NCBI GenBank assembly: GCA_964402955.1
Contig: CAYOEZ010000116.1
Location: forward strand, 1-14,769
From: CAYOEZ01 sp964402955
GTDB lineage: Bacteria > Chloroflexota > DTOL01 > DAOUCN01
Direction of reading: 5' to 3'
DNA length: 14,769 nucleotides
The notes under the pieces are model-generated. The model made no database searches. It was given only the letters and a program-made list of their open reading frames with translations, and had not been told where the DNA came from. Below are positions 13,874-14,769 of this stretch, in pieces. The translations under genes and the position numbers were made by a program. How positions within the stretch are numbered: position 1 is the first letter of the stretch; each line of letters starts with the position of its first letter.

Positions 13874-14769
13874 ATGGAGTTTCGTCTCAGCACAGAGCAG
13901 GAGTTGTTGCAGAAGAGCATTCGTGAGTTCTGCGAGAAGACGATTGCTCCGCGCTCCCGCGAGCTTGACGACAAGGCGAACGGCATCCCTGATGACATTG
14001 TGCGCGGCATGGCCGACCTGGGTATTTTTGGCGTGACCATTCCCGAGCAATACGGCGGGTTTGCCACTCCTGGCGAGGAAATCGTCGACGCTATGCTGGT
14101 GATCAAAGAGCTTGCTCGCGCCGACTTGAGCATGGCCATACCCGTCTATACGCTGCTCTGTCTGGGCTGGAGCTACTTGCTCAAGCTATACGGCAGCGAG
14201 GAGTTGAAGCAGGAGCTACTGCCGCAGGTGGCTGCCGGCAAGCTCTTCCTGGGCATCTGCACGACCGAGCCGGGCGGCGGCTCGGACCTGGCTAACATCA
14301 AGACCGTTGGCAAGCGACAGGGCGACGGCTATGTGGTCAGTGGCGAGAAGATTTACATCAGCGGCATCGACGAAGCTTTGCAGCGCGGCGGCGGCCACCT
14401 TACCCTCTTCCGCACCGCGCCCGAACTGGGCCACAAGGGGATGACGTTCGCCTACATACCTTGCAATGCCGCCGGTATCACTCCGACCACCTTCGCCGAT
14501 ATGGGGCGCAACGCTCTGTCCACGGGCGGCATGGTCTACCAGGATGTGAAGATTCCCGCTGCAAACGTGCTTGGCCAGGAGAATCGTGGCTTCTATTTGC
14601 TAATGGAAGGATTCAATGTTGCCCGGACGATGGTGGCAGCGGCCTGCGTGGGCGCGGCGGAAAAGGCGTTGGAGATGAGCGCTCAGTACACGGCCCAGCG
14701 CAAGCTGTTCGGCGCGCCGCTGATCAAGAATCAGGGCATCTCCTTCGAGATCGCTGAGGATCGCGCCCG
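13874..14769 (+). CDS. Acyl-CoA dehydrogenase, 3' end beyond window
   Basis: An open frame of 298 codons runs to the window edge without a stop, beginning MEFRLSTEQELLQKSIREFC. It is an FAD-dependent acyl-CoA dehydrogenase, catalysing alpha,beta-dehydrogenation of acyl-CoAs in fatty or amino acid breakdown. Visible family features are the N-terminal helical domain, GIFGVTIPEQYGG (50-62), CTTEPGGGSD (family form TEPxAGSD, FAD/substrate loop), the SGEKIYISG segment and the start of the C-terminal domain at AQYTAQRKLFGAPLIKNQ. The C-terminal catalytic Glu region is outside the window. GAGGAG at 13862-13867 fixes ATG 13874. The middle beta-domain has a Gly-rich LQRGGGH insertion where most members read into a short loop, so the subfamily is not the most common one. 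Substrate chain length cannot be told. Confidence 0.92.
   Translation, partial: MEFRLSTEQELLQKSIREFCEKTIAPRSRELDDKANGIPDDIVRGMADLGIFGVTIPEQYGGFATPGEEIVDAMLVIKELARADLSMAIPVYTLLCLGWSYLLKLYGSEELKQELLPQVAAGKLFLGICTTEPGGGSDLANIKTVGKRQGDGYVVSGEKIYISGIDEALQRGGGHLTLFRTAPELGHKGMTFAYIPCNAAGITPTTFADMGRNALSTGGMVYQDVKIPAANVLGQENRGFYLLMEGFNVARTMVAAACVGAAEKALEMSAQYTAQRKLFGAPLIKNQGISFEIAEDRA

Overview
The window looks like chromosomal DNA of a Chloroflexota bacterium (Anaerolineae/Caldilinea-like). The basis is the mix of families: an actinobacterial-type inositol-phosphate synthase beside PI-lipid genes, a FolC-like ligase, ChrB-type proteins and palindromic intergenic repeats of a kind common in that phylum. 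Base composition is moderately GC-rich. The taxon is inferred from gene content only. Almost everything is on the + strand; mutM is the only clear minus-strand gene.

Layout. (1) 72-2496: a full-length ChrB-like protein, a stand-alone ChrB C-terminal domain protein and a seven-bladed YVTN/YncE-type beta-propeller. (2) 2557-3762: an AGE-family sugar epimerase. A clean sigma70-type promoter then overlaps its stop codon and precedes a 59-aa protein of unknown function. (3) 4028-4163: a nested inverted-repeat element. (4) 4185-10313: the centre of interest. It starts with a promoter and dyad, then an ArsR-fold regulator, inositol-3-phosphate synthase, two LpxL/PatA-like acyltransferases, a PHP-domain phosphoesterase, a PimA-like GT4 glycosyltransferase and a CDP-alcohol phosphatidyltransferase resembling PIP synthase. 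(5) 10316-12818: a two-TM channel with RCK domain and an unusual selectivity filter, then a divergent FolC-like ligase. (6) An inverted repeat lies between the convergent folC-like gene and mutM. (7) After mutM (minus strand), a divergent acyl-CoA dehydrogenase begins and runs off the window.

How it fits together. Ino1 would make inositol-3-phosphate (= L-myo-inositol-1-phosphate) from glucose-6-phosphate. The CDP-alcohol transferase would join it to CDP-diacylglycerol to give PI-phosphate, a phosphatase would release PI, the PimA-like enzyme would add a hexose, and the acyltransferases would acylate the product. The window therefore holds an almost complete candidate pathway for an acylated PI-glycoside, similar in logic to mycobacterial PIM synthesis. 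The PHP protein is a natural candidate for the PIP phosphatase step. Family assignments are read from motifs; the pathway and its product are inference.

Three stem-loops lie in intergenic gaps of the cluster or at its edge (6760-6790, 8516-8561 and the 4028-4163 element), which suggests that expression inside the cluster is graded rather than uniform. I saw no tRNA, rRNA, CRISPR array, transposase or phage gene.
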